DNA of 11,958 nt from Desulfuromusa sp. (lineage in GTDB: Bacteria > Desulfobacterota > Desulfuromonadia > Desulfuromonadales > Geopsychrobacteraceae): contig JAOZLQ010000049.1 of the NCBI GenBank assembly GCA_029934755.1, positions 1,804-13,761 of the forward strand, given 5' to 3'. The notes under the pieces are model-generated. The model was not told where the DNA came from and ran no database searches. It saw only the letters and a list, made by a program, of their open reading frames with translations. Of this stretch, positions 1 through 6,490 are shown piece after piece. Position numbers and translations under genes: made by a program. The first letter of the stretch is position 1. Each line of letters begins with the position of its first letter.

Positions 1-21
1 AAAAAATCTCCCTTTTCATTT

Positions 22-36
22 AAGTTACTGTAACTT
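22..36. promoter_or_regulatory. Perfect 15-nt palindrome, candidate operator or small hairpin
   Basis: The sequence AAGTTACTGTAACTT has perfect 7-nt arms around one central base. As DNA it has the shape of a site for a dimeric repressor. As RNA it could form a 6-bp stem with a CTG loop followed by GTTTT, too weak and AT-rich to call a terminator with confidence. It lies 179 nt before the proposed start of the M20 gene, rather far for an operator at that gene's own promoter. It could instead belong to whatever lies left of the window. Confidence 0.3.
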
Positions 37-106
37 GTTTTGCCGTTGTTCCTTTCCGATTGAATGCAATTTAGAGTAGCGATGAAAGCTTGCTCTGTCA
101 AATAAC

Positions 107-131
107 CCCGGTTTCACAAAGTTTAACTGGG
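107..131 (+). promoter_or_regulatory. Possible leader RNA hairpin
   Basis: CCCGGTT at 107-113 can pair with AACTGGG at 125-131, giving a 7-bp stem with one G-U pair and an 11-nt loop. No U-tract follows, so it is not an intrinsic terminator. If transcription starts upstream of it, it would sit in the 5' leader of the operon. No riboswitch class is recognisable, and it may be chance. Confidence 0.2.
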
Positions 132-201
132 TATAACTCATGGGTAAGAGCGTTTATTGAGTTGTATAACACCGTGCAATATGCGATATGTTTAGTCCTA
201 C

Positions 202-210
202 GGGGAGGTG
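202..210 (+). promoter_or_regulatory. Ribosome binding site that fixes the M20 start at 215
   Basis: GGGGAGGTG contains GGAGGT at 204-209, a near-ideal Shine-Dalgarno sequence five bases before the ATG at 215. An in-frame ATG at 188 lies upstream of this site and has no comparable ribosome binding site, so 215 is the better start. Confidence 0.8.
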
Positions 211-214
211 GTCT

Positions 215-1327
215 ATGTGTGTTTTTCGTGATCTTGAAATATTGGTAACTCTGAATTCATTTACCACAAATAAGCACGGTGTTGATGCTGTCGGTGAGAA
301 AATTTGTAGCTGGTGTGAAGAATTGGGAATGGAAGAGACTCGTTTTACGCGAGAAATGATTGGCGATCACCGTCTGTTTTGTTCTCAGAGTATACCAGGT
401 CAAAAGATTCTCCTTGTTGGTCATATGGATACCGTTTTTCCGCAAGAACAATTTGATAGCTATCAAGATGATGGTGAATGGGTTTATGGGCCTGGAGTCT
501 GCGATATGAAGGGTGGTCTGATCGTTGCTCTTGAGGCCCTAAGGAATATTTACAAGCGTTATGGTGAAATAAAAAATATTGATTATCTGTGTGTTAGCGA
601 TGAAGAAACGGGGAGCGATGATTCCCATGTTTTGACTGCAAAAATTGCTGCAGGGTATGATTACGTTATGGTTTTTGAGGCTGCTGGTGCGGCAATGGAA
701 TTGGTTGTCGGTCGCAAAGGGGTGGGGACCTGGACCATTGATATCGAAGGAAAAGCAGCACATGCAGGGAATCACTATATTGAGGGTGCCGATGCAAATC
801 TTGAGGTCTCCTATAAGTTACAGAAACTTGTTTCTATGACCGATCTCGATAGGGGCTCTACCGTAAATGTCGGTAAAATACAGGGAGGGATTGGTGCGAA
901 TACCATTTCTCCAGCGGCATCGGTCACTGTAGAAATGCGGTTTTCAGTAGGGTCTGAGCGGACAAGGTTGCTCAAGGGGTTGGATGAGATCGCAACGACA
1001 TCAACAGTAACAGGAACCTCTGCTCACCTATCTGGGCGGCTCCAACGCGATGTCATGGAGCCCAGCGAAAGACAGAAATCCTTTGTTACAAAAATCAATG
1101 AGATATCTGCTAATAAGGTGATAACTGAAAGTCGTGGCGGAGGTAGTGATGCAAACATCACCGCGGCTGCTGGGATTGTCACCCTTGATGGTTTTGGCCC
1201 TTTTGGTGATGGAGATCATACAATTTACGAACGGGCTTTGAAAAAAAGTTTTTATGAACGAATTGAACTGGTTACAGATATTTTTATCTATCATCAAGAT
1301 AATGGTTATATTGTCGAGGGAGGTTAA
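215..1327 (+). CDS. M20-family metallopeptidase, glutamate carboxypeptidase-like
   Basis: This is a predicted cytoplasmic di-zinc amidohydrolase of 370 residues, the usual length for the M20 family, with no signal peptide. Numbered from the ATG at 215, the family metal and catalytic residues are present: H70 and D72 in GHMDTV, bridging D97 in GVCDMKGG, catalytic E130 and metal ligand E131 in SDEE, E155 in VFEAAG, and H335 in GDGDH. H183 in AAHAG matches the conserved His of the lid/dimerisation domain, which spans roughly residues 165-280. The RGGGSDAN stretch near 307-314 resembles carboxypeptidase G2-type enzymes, which remove C-terminal glutamate from amides. M20 also includes the LysK/ArgE/DapE deacylases, so the substrate is open. 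The gene is first in a four-gene set and ends 2 nt before the ATP-grasp ligase, which suggests translational coupling and a role removing what that ligase adds. Confidence 0.9.
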   Translation: MCVFRDLEILVTLNSFTTNKHGVDAVGEKICSWCEELGMEETRFTREMIGDHRLFCSQSIPGQKILLVGHMDTVFPQEQFDSYQDDGEWVYGPGVCDMKGGLIVALEALRNIYKRYGEIKNIDYLCVSDEETGSDDSHVLTAKIAAGYDYVMVFEAAGAAMELVVGRKGVGTWTIDIEGKAAHAGNHYIEGADANLEVSYKLQKLVSMTDLDRGSTVNVGKIQGGIGANTISPAASVTVEMRFSVGSERTRLLKGLDEIATTSTVTGTSAHLSGRLQRDVMEPSERQKSFVTKINEISANKVITESRGGGSDANITAAAGIVTLDGFGPFGDGDHTIYERALKKSFYERIELVTDIFIYHQDNGYIVEGG

Positions 1328-1329
1328 GG

Positions 1330-2241
1330 ATGAGTAGACGTAAAATTGGGATGTGGATGTATCAAAATGGTGGTGGTGATGTCATTGAGAATAAGTTGAT
1401 ACAGGGGCTTAAAGAACGAGAGATAGAAACAATCTCTGGTTTAAATCTTCGCTCTGCCGATGCGCATAATGGGGGGATCTTTTGCAATGGCATTGCTATG
1501 GATAGCCTGGATTTGTACTTTACTTATAATGCTGGTGAGCAAACCCTCTATCAGACCTATCTCTATGAGATCCTTGATCGTTATATCCCAATTATCAATA
1601 GTTTTAAGGGGTTTGCTCTGTCGGAAGATAAAATGAAAACCAACATGGCGCTCAAAGCTGCTGCGGTATCTACAACAGATTTCTATCTATGCCATCGAGA
1701 TGATGTGGAGAATATTAAAGCAACGATGAGTGACTGGAATGCAAAAATCGTTTACAAGCCTGTCGATGGTTGGGGGGGAATGGGGATGGCGTTGCTTGAG
1801 AACGAGGACGATTTGAATATGATCCTTCCATTTCTAAATCAGATTGATATTCGCTTTTTATATGTAGAAAAATTTATGAATTATGATGGTACTGATTATC
1901 GCGTTGATGTTGTCGATGGTGAAGTATTGGGCTGTTATGGTCGCCGTGCGAAAAAAGGGGGCTGGCGGACCAATGTAACGTCTGGAGGGAGTGTTTTTCT
2001 CCGGGAATTGGATGATGATTTAGCCGATATCGCATTGAGAGCGACAAAGTCTGTTGACTTGGATATTGCCGGAGTGGATATTATCTACGACCAAGATCGA
2101 GAAGAATATGTTGTGTTAGAAGTCAATGGTATCCCAGCTTTTGCAACACCAGAGCAGGAAGCTTTGGGACTAAATTTTAATGACCGAAAAATTGAAAAAA
2201 TAATAGAATTAATCGACAGAAAAACCAGTATTCAATCCTAA
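1330..2241 (+). CDS. RimK-type ATP-grasp ligase
   Basis: This 303-residue ATP-dependent carboxylate-amine ligase belongs to the RimK/LysX/MptN-like ATP-grasp group. Members activate a carboxylate as acyl phosphate and join it to an amine, often adding glutamate or another amino acid to a peptide, protein or cofactor. Residues 1-95 form the pre-ATP-grasp domain. K143 with the glycine-rich loop DGWGGMGM (146-153) matches the ATP-binding lysine and loop. YVEKF (178-182) lies at the adenine-binding linker. D189 and R191, the RR pair at 205-206, R213, N215 and GGS (219-221) match the RimK active-site strand. D250, E264 and N266 (EVN) form the intact Mg-binding set. GAGGGAGG at 1316-1323 overlaps the end of the M20 gene and serves as ribosome binding site, 6 nt before the ATG. 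The acceptor and the added amino acid cannot be read from sequence. Confidence 0.9.
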   Translation: MSRRKIGMWMYQNGGGDVIENKLIQGLKEREIETISGLNLRSADAHNGGIFCNGIAMDSLDLYFTYNAGEQTLYQTYLYEILDRYIPIINSFKGFALSEDKMKTNMALKAAAVSTTDFYLCHRDDVENIKATMSDWNAKIVYKPVDGWGGMGMALLENEDDLNMILPFLNQIDIRFLYVEKFMNYDGTDYRVDVVDGEVLGCYGRRAKKGGWRTNVTSGGSVFLRELDDDLADIALRATKSVDLDIAGVDIIYDQDREEYVVLEVNGIPAFATPEQEALGLNFNDRKIEKIIELIDRKTSIQS

Positions 2242-2260
2242 ATATTGCATCGGAGAAAAA

Positions 2261-3772
2261 ATGAAACTGCCTAAAATCGGATTATTGTATATGGATTATG
2301 TCTTGCAGTTTTTCCATCAATCAAATTTTAAGGGGTGGCCGGATAAAATTGAGACGGTTACCTATCATTGGGGAAACGATGCCTCTCGTTTTATTGAGGA
2401 GGTAAAGAAGAAAAAGATCGAAATTCTTATTGGTAATATTCCTGCAACAGCCTATGAGCCTTTTCGAAAAATCAGAGCGGCTCTTCCAGAAGTTCGGTTT
2501 GTTCCTTCCATTGAGACACAGTTTTCAAATAAATCTAAAGAGAATGTCACTCTTTTTTGCAGAAAGTATGGACTTTCCCATCCAGAAACACATATTTTTT
2601 ATGACTTGGATGAGGGATTTAAATACCTGAAATCATGTACTTATCCGAAGATCATCAAACGTTCTTATGGCCCTTCAAACTATGGTGGCTACTTTGTTCA
2701 CAAGGTGGATTCTGCTGAAGAGGCGACAGCACTTTTAAAGGAAAAAAAATACAGTCCTCATTACATTCAGGATTGTATCCCGCTCAAAGCAGATATTCGC
2801 GTTATGCTGATTGGGCATAAGCCAATCTGCGCCTTCTGGCGGGTTGCCGGTCAAGATCAATGGATCACCAATACCAGCCAAGGTGGTTCCATGAGCTATG
2901 AAGGTGTTGATATGGGGGCTCTGGAACTGGCAGTGCAGGCAAGCAAGGCTGCCAAGGCAGAATACTGGGCCTGTGATATCGTAGAACACGAAGGTAAATA
3001 CTATATACTTGAATGTGCCACGGCATTTGCTGCATTTCCATACGTCCGTGACTGGATTGGACAATATCTGATGTGGGATTTTTCTAACGGTCATTTTCCA
3101 ATGCCGCATATTCCCCTTTATAGCTGGGAAGAGTTGGGTAAGATCAATCCTGATTTATTGCGAACTATCCGTCACATGTCTTTTAGCTCTTATCTTCCCT
3201 CTACGGATGGCGCTCTCTACGTAAACGAACCTTCTGACCTTTTAGCTATGGAACTAACCGAGACTTCTTACCCGATGGATATTCCTGATCAGAAAAGTGT
3301 TTCGGACTATGTTGTTAAAGACGAGGAAAACCTGCCAGAAAAAGTTCTTGAGGCTGCTCGGCAGGGGAATGTGACGCCTGTAGAACCGGTTGGCCGTTCG
3401 ATATACCTATCACAAGTAACCCTGACTGACCTGATGGCTCTCTATGGGATGGAAGAAGAAATGGCAGAGGAGCTGTTCTCTTTTCTTCAGGATAATCAGG
3501 TAAATACTCTTGATGATTTAAAATCTTTGGATTGGATTGATGATCGCTTGTTGTCAACATGGCAAGATGCGGTGACTGTCCGCTTAGATTTGAATGCTGC
3601 AACAAAAGAGGATTTTCTCGGGATTCGTGGAATCGGAGATTCCCTTGCAGAGGCAATTCTTGTATTTCGTGGAGAATCGAAGAGCTTTGCTTCTGTCGAT
3701 CAATTGTTGGAAGTTGAAGGGATTGGGCAAAAGCGTTTTGAGAAAATATGTGATTGTTTTACCGTTGGGTAG
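2261..3772 (+). CDS. Divergent ATP-grasp protein with tandem C-terminal helix-hairpin-helix domains
   Basis: This 503-residue protein has two parts. Residues 1-275 are a RimK-like ATP-grasp module: K130/K133 with a GPSNYGG loop, D178-R180 in ADIR, R194, N204, GGS at 208-210, D239 in ACDIV, and E251. The usual E-x-N metal triplet reads E251-C252-A253, so the Asn is replaced by Ala. Residues 442-502 match a ComEA-type helix-hairpin-helix pair, with LNAAT, GIRGIGD and VEGIGQKRFEK. Residues 384-440 align with that unit along their whole length but have lost the G-I-G hairpins, so they look like a decayed copy. Residues 280-380 form a linker I do not recognise. GGAG at 2252-2255 precedes the ATG by 5 nt, and the gene starts 19 nt after the RimK-like gene. 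HhH domains usually bind DNA or RNA backbone without sequence preference; here they could instead dock the enzyme to a partner. Catalytic activity is likely but not certain. Confidence 0.85.
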   Translation: MKLPKIGLLYMDYVLQFFHQSNFKGWPDKIETVTYHWGNDASRFIEEVKKKKIEILIGNIPATAYEPFRKIRAALPEVRFVPSIETQFSNKSKENVTLFCRKYGLSHPETHIFYDLDEGFKYLKSCTYPKIIKRSYGPSNYGGYFVHKVDSAEEATALLKEKKYSPHYIQDCIPLKADIRVMLIGHKPICAFWRVAGQDQWITNTSQGGSMSYEGVDMGALELAVQASKAAKAEYWACDIVEHEGKYYILECATAFAAFPYVRDWIGQYLMWDFSNGHFPMPHIPLYSWEELGKINPDLLRTIRHMSFSSYLPSTDGALYVNEPSDLLAMELTETSYPMDIPDQKSVSDYVVKDEENLPEKVLEAARQGNVTPVEPVGRSIYLSQVTLTDLMALYGMEEEMAEELFSFLQDNQVNTLDDLKSLDWIDDRLLSTWQDAVTVRLDLNAATKEDFLGIRGIGDSLAEAILVFRGESKSFASVDQLLEVEGIGQKRFEKICDCFTVG

Positions 3773-3800
3773 ACTGAAATGATGAGGCACAAAAAATAAT

Positions 3801-6392
3801 ATGAAATATCTCTATCATTCATATCCAGAGACTGTAGAGTTTTTTAAAGAGCTTGCAACAGAATATTCCGATTACGTAAAAGTTGAATCTATCGGTGAAA
3901 CGTGGGAAAAGCGGGAAATTATCCTGGTGACTATCAGCAGTAATATCGCCGTTGCTGATGAGAAACCTGCCCTTTTTTATACTGGTACCATCCATGCGCG
4001 GGAATATATCGGCGTGGAATTGGCGATCGCTTTTGCTCGTTATGTCGTTGATGGAATGCAATACGATCCCCGTATCCGTGAAGCGTTCGAGCGTTCCACT
4101 ATTTATATGGTGCCCTGTGCAAATCCAGATGGTCTGGAATATTCGCGAAATCATTTTTCCTTTTGGCGTAAAAATCGTCGAGAAAATGCTGATGGCAGTA
4201 TTGGAGTGGATCTGAATCGAAATTTCTCTGTCGGTTTCAATAAAAATAATACACCATCCTCCAATGTTTATTCAGGGCCGCATCCTTTTTCTGAGCCCGA
4301 AACCTGTGCTTTAAAAGAGTTTGTTGACAGCCATGACAATATTACGATTGCTCTGGATTATCATTCACAGGGGAATGTGTTTTTTCCTGCCCATGATTTT
4401 CGGCATGAAAATACTATTGATACGACTGATATGAACGTTCTCTGTGCCAATATGGGGGAGGAAATTCGTAAAATAGCTGGTAGAGAGTATGGTATCCACC
4501 AGGGCAAGCCACCGGCAATCCTCATCAGCGGTAGTGGTCGGGAATATTACTATTCAAAAGGGATCATTGGTACTGTTGTGGAGGTAGGAACCCAAAATAT
4601 CTCCGATTATCTTGATACGATGATGGAGCATGTTAACGAACATATTCCTGCTTTGCTTGTGGCTTTAAAGGAAGTACCCAATTACGTAAAGGATAATCCA
4701 CTAAAGCGTCCCCAGGAATTTCAATTGGTATCTGTTGGTGCAAATGAAGCAGAACTCAGTTGGGAATATGATGCTTCTTTGGAAAATGTTTATTTTGAAA
4801 TCTATCGAAGTACAAAATATAAGGCTCCATGTAATAAGAGTAATCTGATCGCAGTGACTAAATCTTTTTCTTATGCCGATATCAGCCTGGAAAGTGCGCG
4901 ACAGTACATTTATCATCTTCGTGCTGTCGATTTTAGTAGTCGCTTAAAATCTTCTTTTGCTCCCGGTATCCGGATGAAGACAAATCCGAGTCGTGATGAA
5001 CTGTCTAAGACCCTTTACCCTGTCGCCACAGAAACTGGTTATCTTGGTGAAAAAACAATAAATAATAAGTCACATTTCGGCAATAATTCCCTGTTGACTG
5101 GTGTTAATGTGGCGAAAGGGGAGTGTATCGCTTTGCTCACCTTTCCATTATCTTCAATGCCAGATAATTCAATTATCAAATCGGTACGATTGAATCTCTA
5201 TCCGATCAACCGTGTTTCCGCAACTATTGAAAAGTTTGGGGAATGGAAAGTCAGCATCATAGATATCAGTAATGTGGCAAATATCTATGATTTTGAGGAT
5301 GTTAAAAATGCACCACGTATAACCACTATTGGTAGACCGACAAAATCTCAACATCTCACCCAAGGAATATGGCGTAAATTCAACTTTTCTCATGACGAAT
5401 GTGTTCATTTCGAAAAGCAAATTGGTTTCAACGAAAAGATAGCGTTTTTGATGGAGGGGCCATCGACTCTGCCAAAGTGGCAAAAATCTCAAATGATGCA
5501 ATGGGATATAGGCTATGGATCCTTTGGTTATGGTATTGGGTTTCGACCCCATTTGGAGGTTGTCTACTCTCAACCAGCGACCAAGGTGGAGATAATCCCT
5601 TCTCGTGTTATGAGCGTTTCTAAAAACGAGCAATACCCTTACCGTTTACTGAGTGGTTTTGAAGAAAATGGGAAGAAAATCTTCGCTTTCTTTGATTTTC
5701 CCTTGTCTGGTTTGCCGAGCTTTGATCGTACGGTCATAGAGAGTATGTATCTGGAGTTACAGAGGAAATATGTCAATGTCCCCAAAGATGTGCGTTATCA
5801 TATTGAAATGATTCGGAACTTACAGGTACTCGATTATCCGATGATCAAAGATCGGGAGGTTGTGCAGCGAATTGGAACTGAAATAAGTGCTCTGGAGTTA
5901 ACCAAGACAACGGTCCACCAGTTTCCATTTGATTCCTATACTATTCAAATGATTGAAGACGCGTGGGAAAGAGGTGAGAAAATATCATTTGCGGTTGTTG
6001 CGACATCTTCTAAGCGAATAACCAAAAATTATGTCGTAGAGTGGAATAATGAAAAAGGGTATGAAGAACCAAAGCTGGTGGTGAATGTCCTGAACAAGCG
6101 ACGTTATCCTGTTAACAAGATTACTGAGCTGAAGATTGTCATGCAGGATAATCTTTTGCGACTATCATGGGAAAATCCTCTTGATCCAGATTTTCGCGGG
6201 GTTGTTGTGGTAAAAAATGCTTTCCGTATACCAAAGTCTCCCTATGATGGACAAAAGCTCTACGGTGGTAAAGATAGTTATACGATTGATAACTTTGGCT
6301 CGAATGATGTCGAAAAATATTATGCTGTATTCAGCTATGATCCGGTGCCTAACTACAGCGAGCCCGTCTGGTTGCACTACGAAGTAAATTAA
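3801..6392 (+). CDS. M14 zinc carboxypeptidase with FN3-like and DNRLRE-like modules
   Basis: Residues 1-290 form an M14 (carboxypeptidase A/T-like) catalytic domain. The zinc ligands are H65 and E68 in TIHARE and H188 in DYHSQ. N139-R140 in DLNRNF matches the substrate-carboxylate site, SEPET (164-168) is a family signature, and E261 in TVVEVG is the expected catalytic Glu. Next come a fibronectin-III-like domain (about 303-392), two consecutive DNRLRE-like beta domains (about 403-590 and 597-765), and a second FN3-like domain (about 772-862, with LSWENP, DFRGVVVV and YYAVFSYD). At 863 residues it is far longer than a bare M14 enzyme of about 300-400. There is no signal peptide or propeptide: the protein begins directly at the catalytic domain. 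The ATG at 3801 is the only suitable start, and its nearest ribosome binding site, GAGG at 3784-3787, lies unusually far (13 nt) away, so expression may be weak or coupled. It likely trims C-terminal residues from peptides made or handled by the upstream ligases. Confidence 0.88.
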   Translation: MKYLYHSYPETVEFFKELATEYSDYVKVESIGETWEKREIILVTISSNIAVADEKPALFYTGTIHAREYIGVELAIAFARYVVDGMQYDPRIREAFERSTIYMVPCANPDGLEYSRNHFSFWRKNRRENADGSIGVDLNRNFSVGFNKNNTPSSNVYSGPHPFSEPETCALKEFVDSHDNITIALDYHSQGNVFFPAHDFRHENTIDTTDMNVLCANMGEEIRKIAGREYGIHQGKPPAILISGSGREYYYSKGIIGTVVEVGTQNISDYLDTMMEHVNEHIPALLVALKEVPNYVKDNPLKRPQEFQLVSVGANEAELSWEYDASLENVYFEIYRSTKYKAPCNKSNLIAVTKSFSYADISLESARQYIYHLRAVDFSSRLKSSFAPGIRMKTNPSRDELSKTLYPVATETGYLGEKTINNKSHFGNNSLLTGVNVAKGECIALLTFPLSSMPDNSIIKSVRLNLYPINRVSATIEKFGEWKVSIIDISNVANIYDFEDVKNAPRITTIGRPTKSQHLTQGIWRKFNFSHDECVHFEKQIGFNEKIAFLMEGPSTLPKWQKSQMMQWDIGYGSFGYGIGFRPHLEVVYSQPATKVEIIPSRVMSVSKNEQYPYRLLSGFEENGKKIFAFFDFPLSGLPSFDRTVIESMYLELQRKYVNVPKDVRYHIEMIRNLQVLDYPMIKDREVVQRIGTEISALELTKTTVHQFPFDSYTIQMIEDAWERGEKISFAVVATSSKRITKNYVVEWNNEKGYEEPKLVVNVLNKRRYPVNKITELKIVMQDNLLRLSWENPLDPDFRGVVVVKNAFRIPKSPYDGQKLYGGKDSYTIDNFGSNDVEKYYAVFSYDPVPNYSEPVWLHYEVN

Positions 6393-6459
6393 TAGATAAA
6401 GTGCTGATTTTAATAGGCTCTTTTCTGAGAAAATACGAAAATCATCTGTCCTGGTTATT

Positions 6460-6465
6460 TATAAT
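6460..6465 (+). promoter_or_regulatory. Candidate -10 box upstream of pheA
   Basis: A perfect TATAAT hexamer lies 25 nt before the pheA ATG, in the 98-nt gap (6393-6490) that separates the peptidase/ligase set from the aromatic block. No good -35 hexamer sits 16-18 nt upstream, where the sequence is close to CGAAAATC, so an activator or another sigma factor would be needed if this is real. The gap shows no convincing intrinsic terminator, so readthrough from the M14 gene is possible. Confidence 0.35.
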
Positions 6466-6490
6466 TTGTCTTTGCTAGAGAGTTATCCCT

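Larger units (their letters stand above)
1..214. other. Upstream non-coding region of the four-gene peptidase/ligase set
   Basis: I see no convincing protein-coding gene here. The longest opening I checked at the left edge, read from base 2, closes at about base 75 and has no recognisable content. The stretch holds a perfect palindrome at 22-36, a G/C-containing hairpin at 107-131, and two TATAAC hexamers at 132-137 and 165-170 that could be sigma-70 -10 elements. Neither hexamer has a good TTGACA-like element 16-18 nt upstream, so I do not assign a promoter. The region ends in the strong ribosome binding site of the M20 peptidase gene. It probably contains the promoter for the downstream operon, but that is inferred from layout. 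Confidence 0.5.

Noticed and set aside
188..214. Nine-codon N-terminal extension of the M20 gene from ATG 188
   Set aside because: The strong GGAGGT site sits inside this stretch and correctly spaces the ATG at 215, while 188 has no ribosome binding site.
2735..3109. 124-codon open frame on the minus strand
   Set aside because: It is antisense to the ATP-grasp active-site region of the second ligase and shows no family features.
1328..3800. Small carrier protein (LysW-like) or graspetide precursor peptide between the ligase genes
   Set aside because: The gaps are 2, 19 and 28 nt, too short to encode one, and none is seen in 1-214 or 6393-6490. Any carrier or precursor would have to lie outside the window.
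5169..5633. 154-codon open frame on the minus strand
   Set aside because: It lies wholly inside the M14 gene, its translation has no recognisable domain, and the + strand frame has clear domain content there.
6421..6433. TTTTC-TGA-GAAAA hairpin as a terminator after the M14 gene
   Set aside because: The stem is 5 bp and nearly all A/T, with no U-tract after it, too weak for an intrinsic terminator.
6401..6478. 25-codon GTG frame upstream of pheA as a possible leader peptide for attenuation
   Set aside because: It has no ribosome binding site, is not rich in Phe or Tyr, and no terminator/antiterminator structure follows it.
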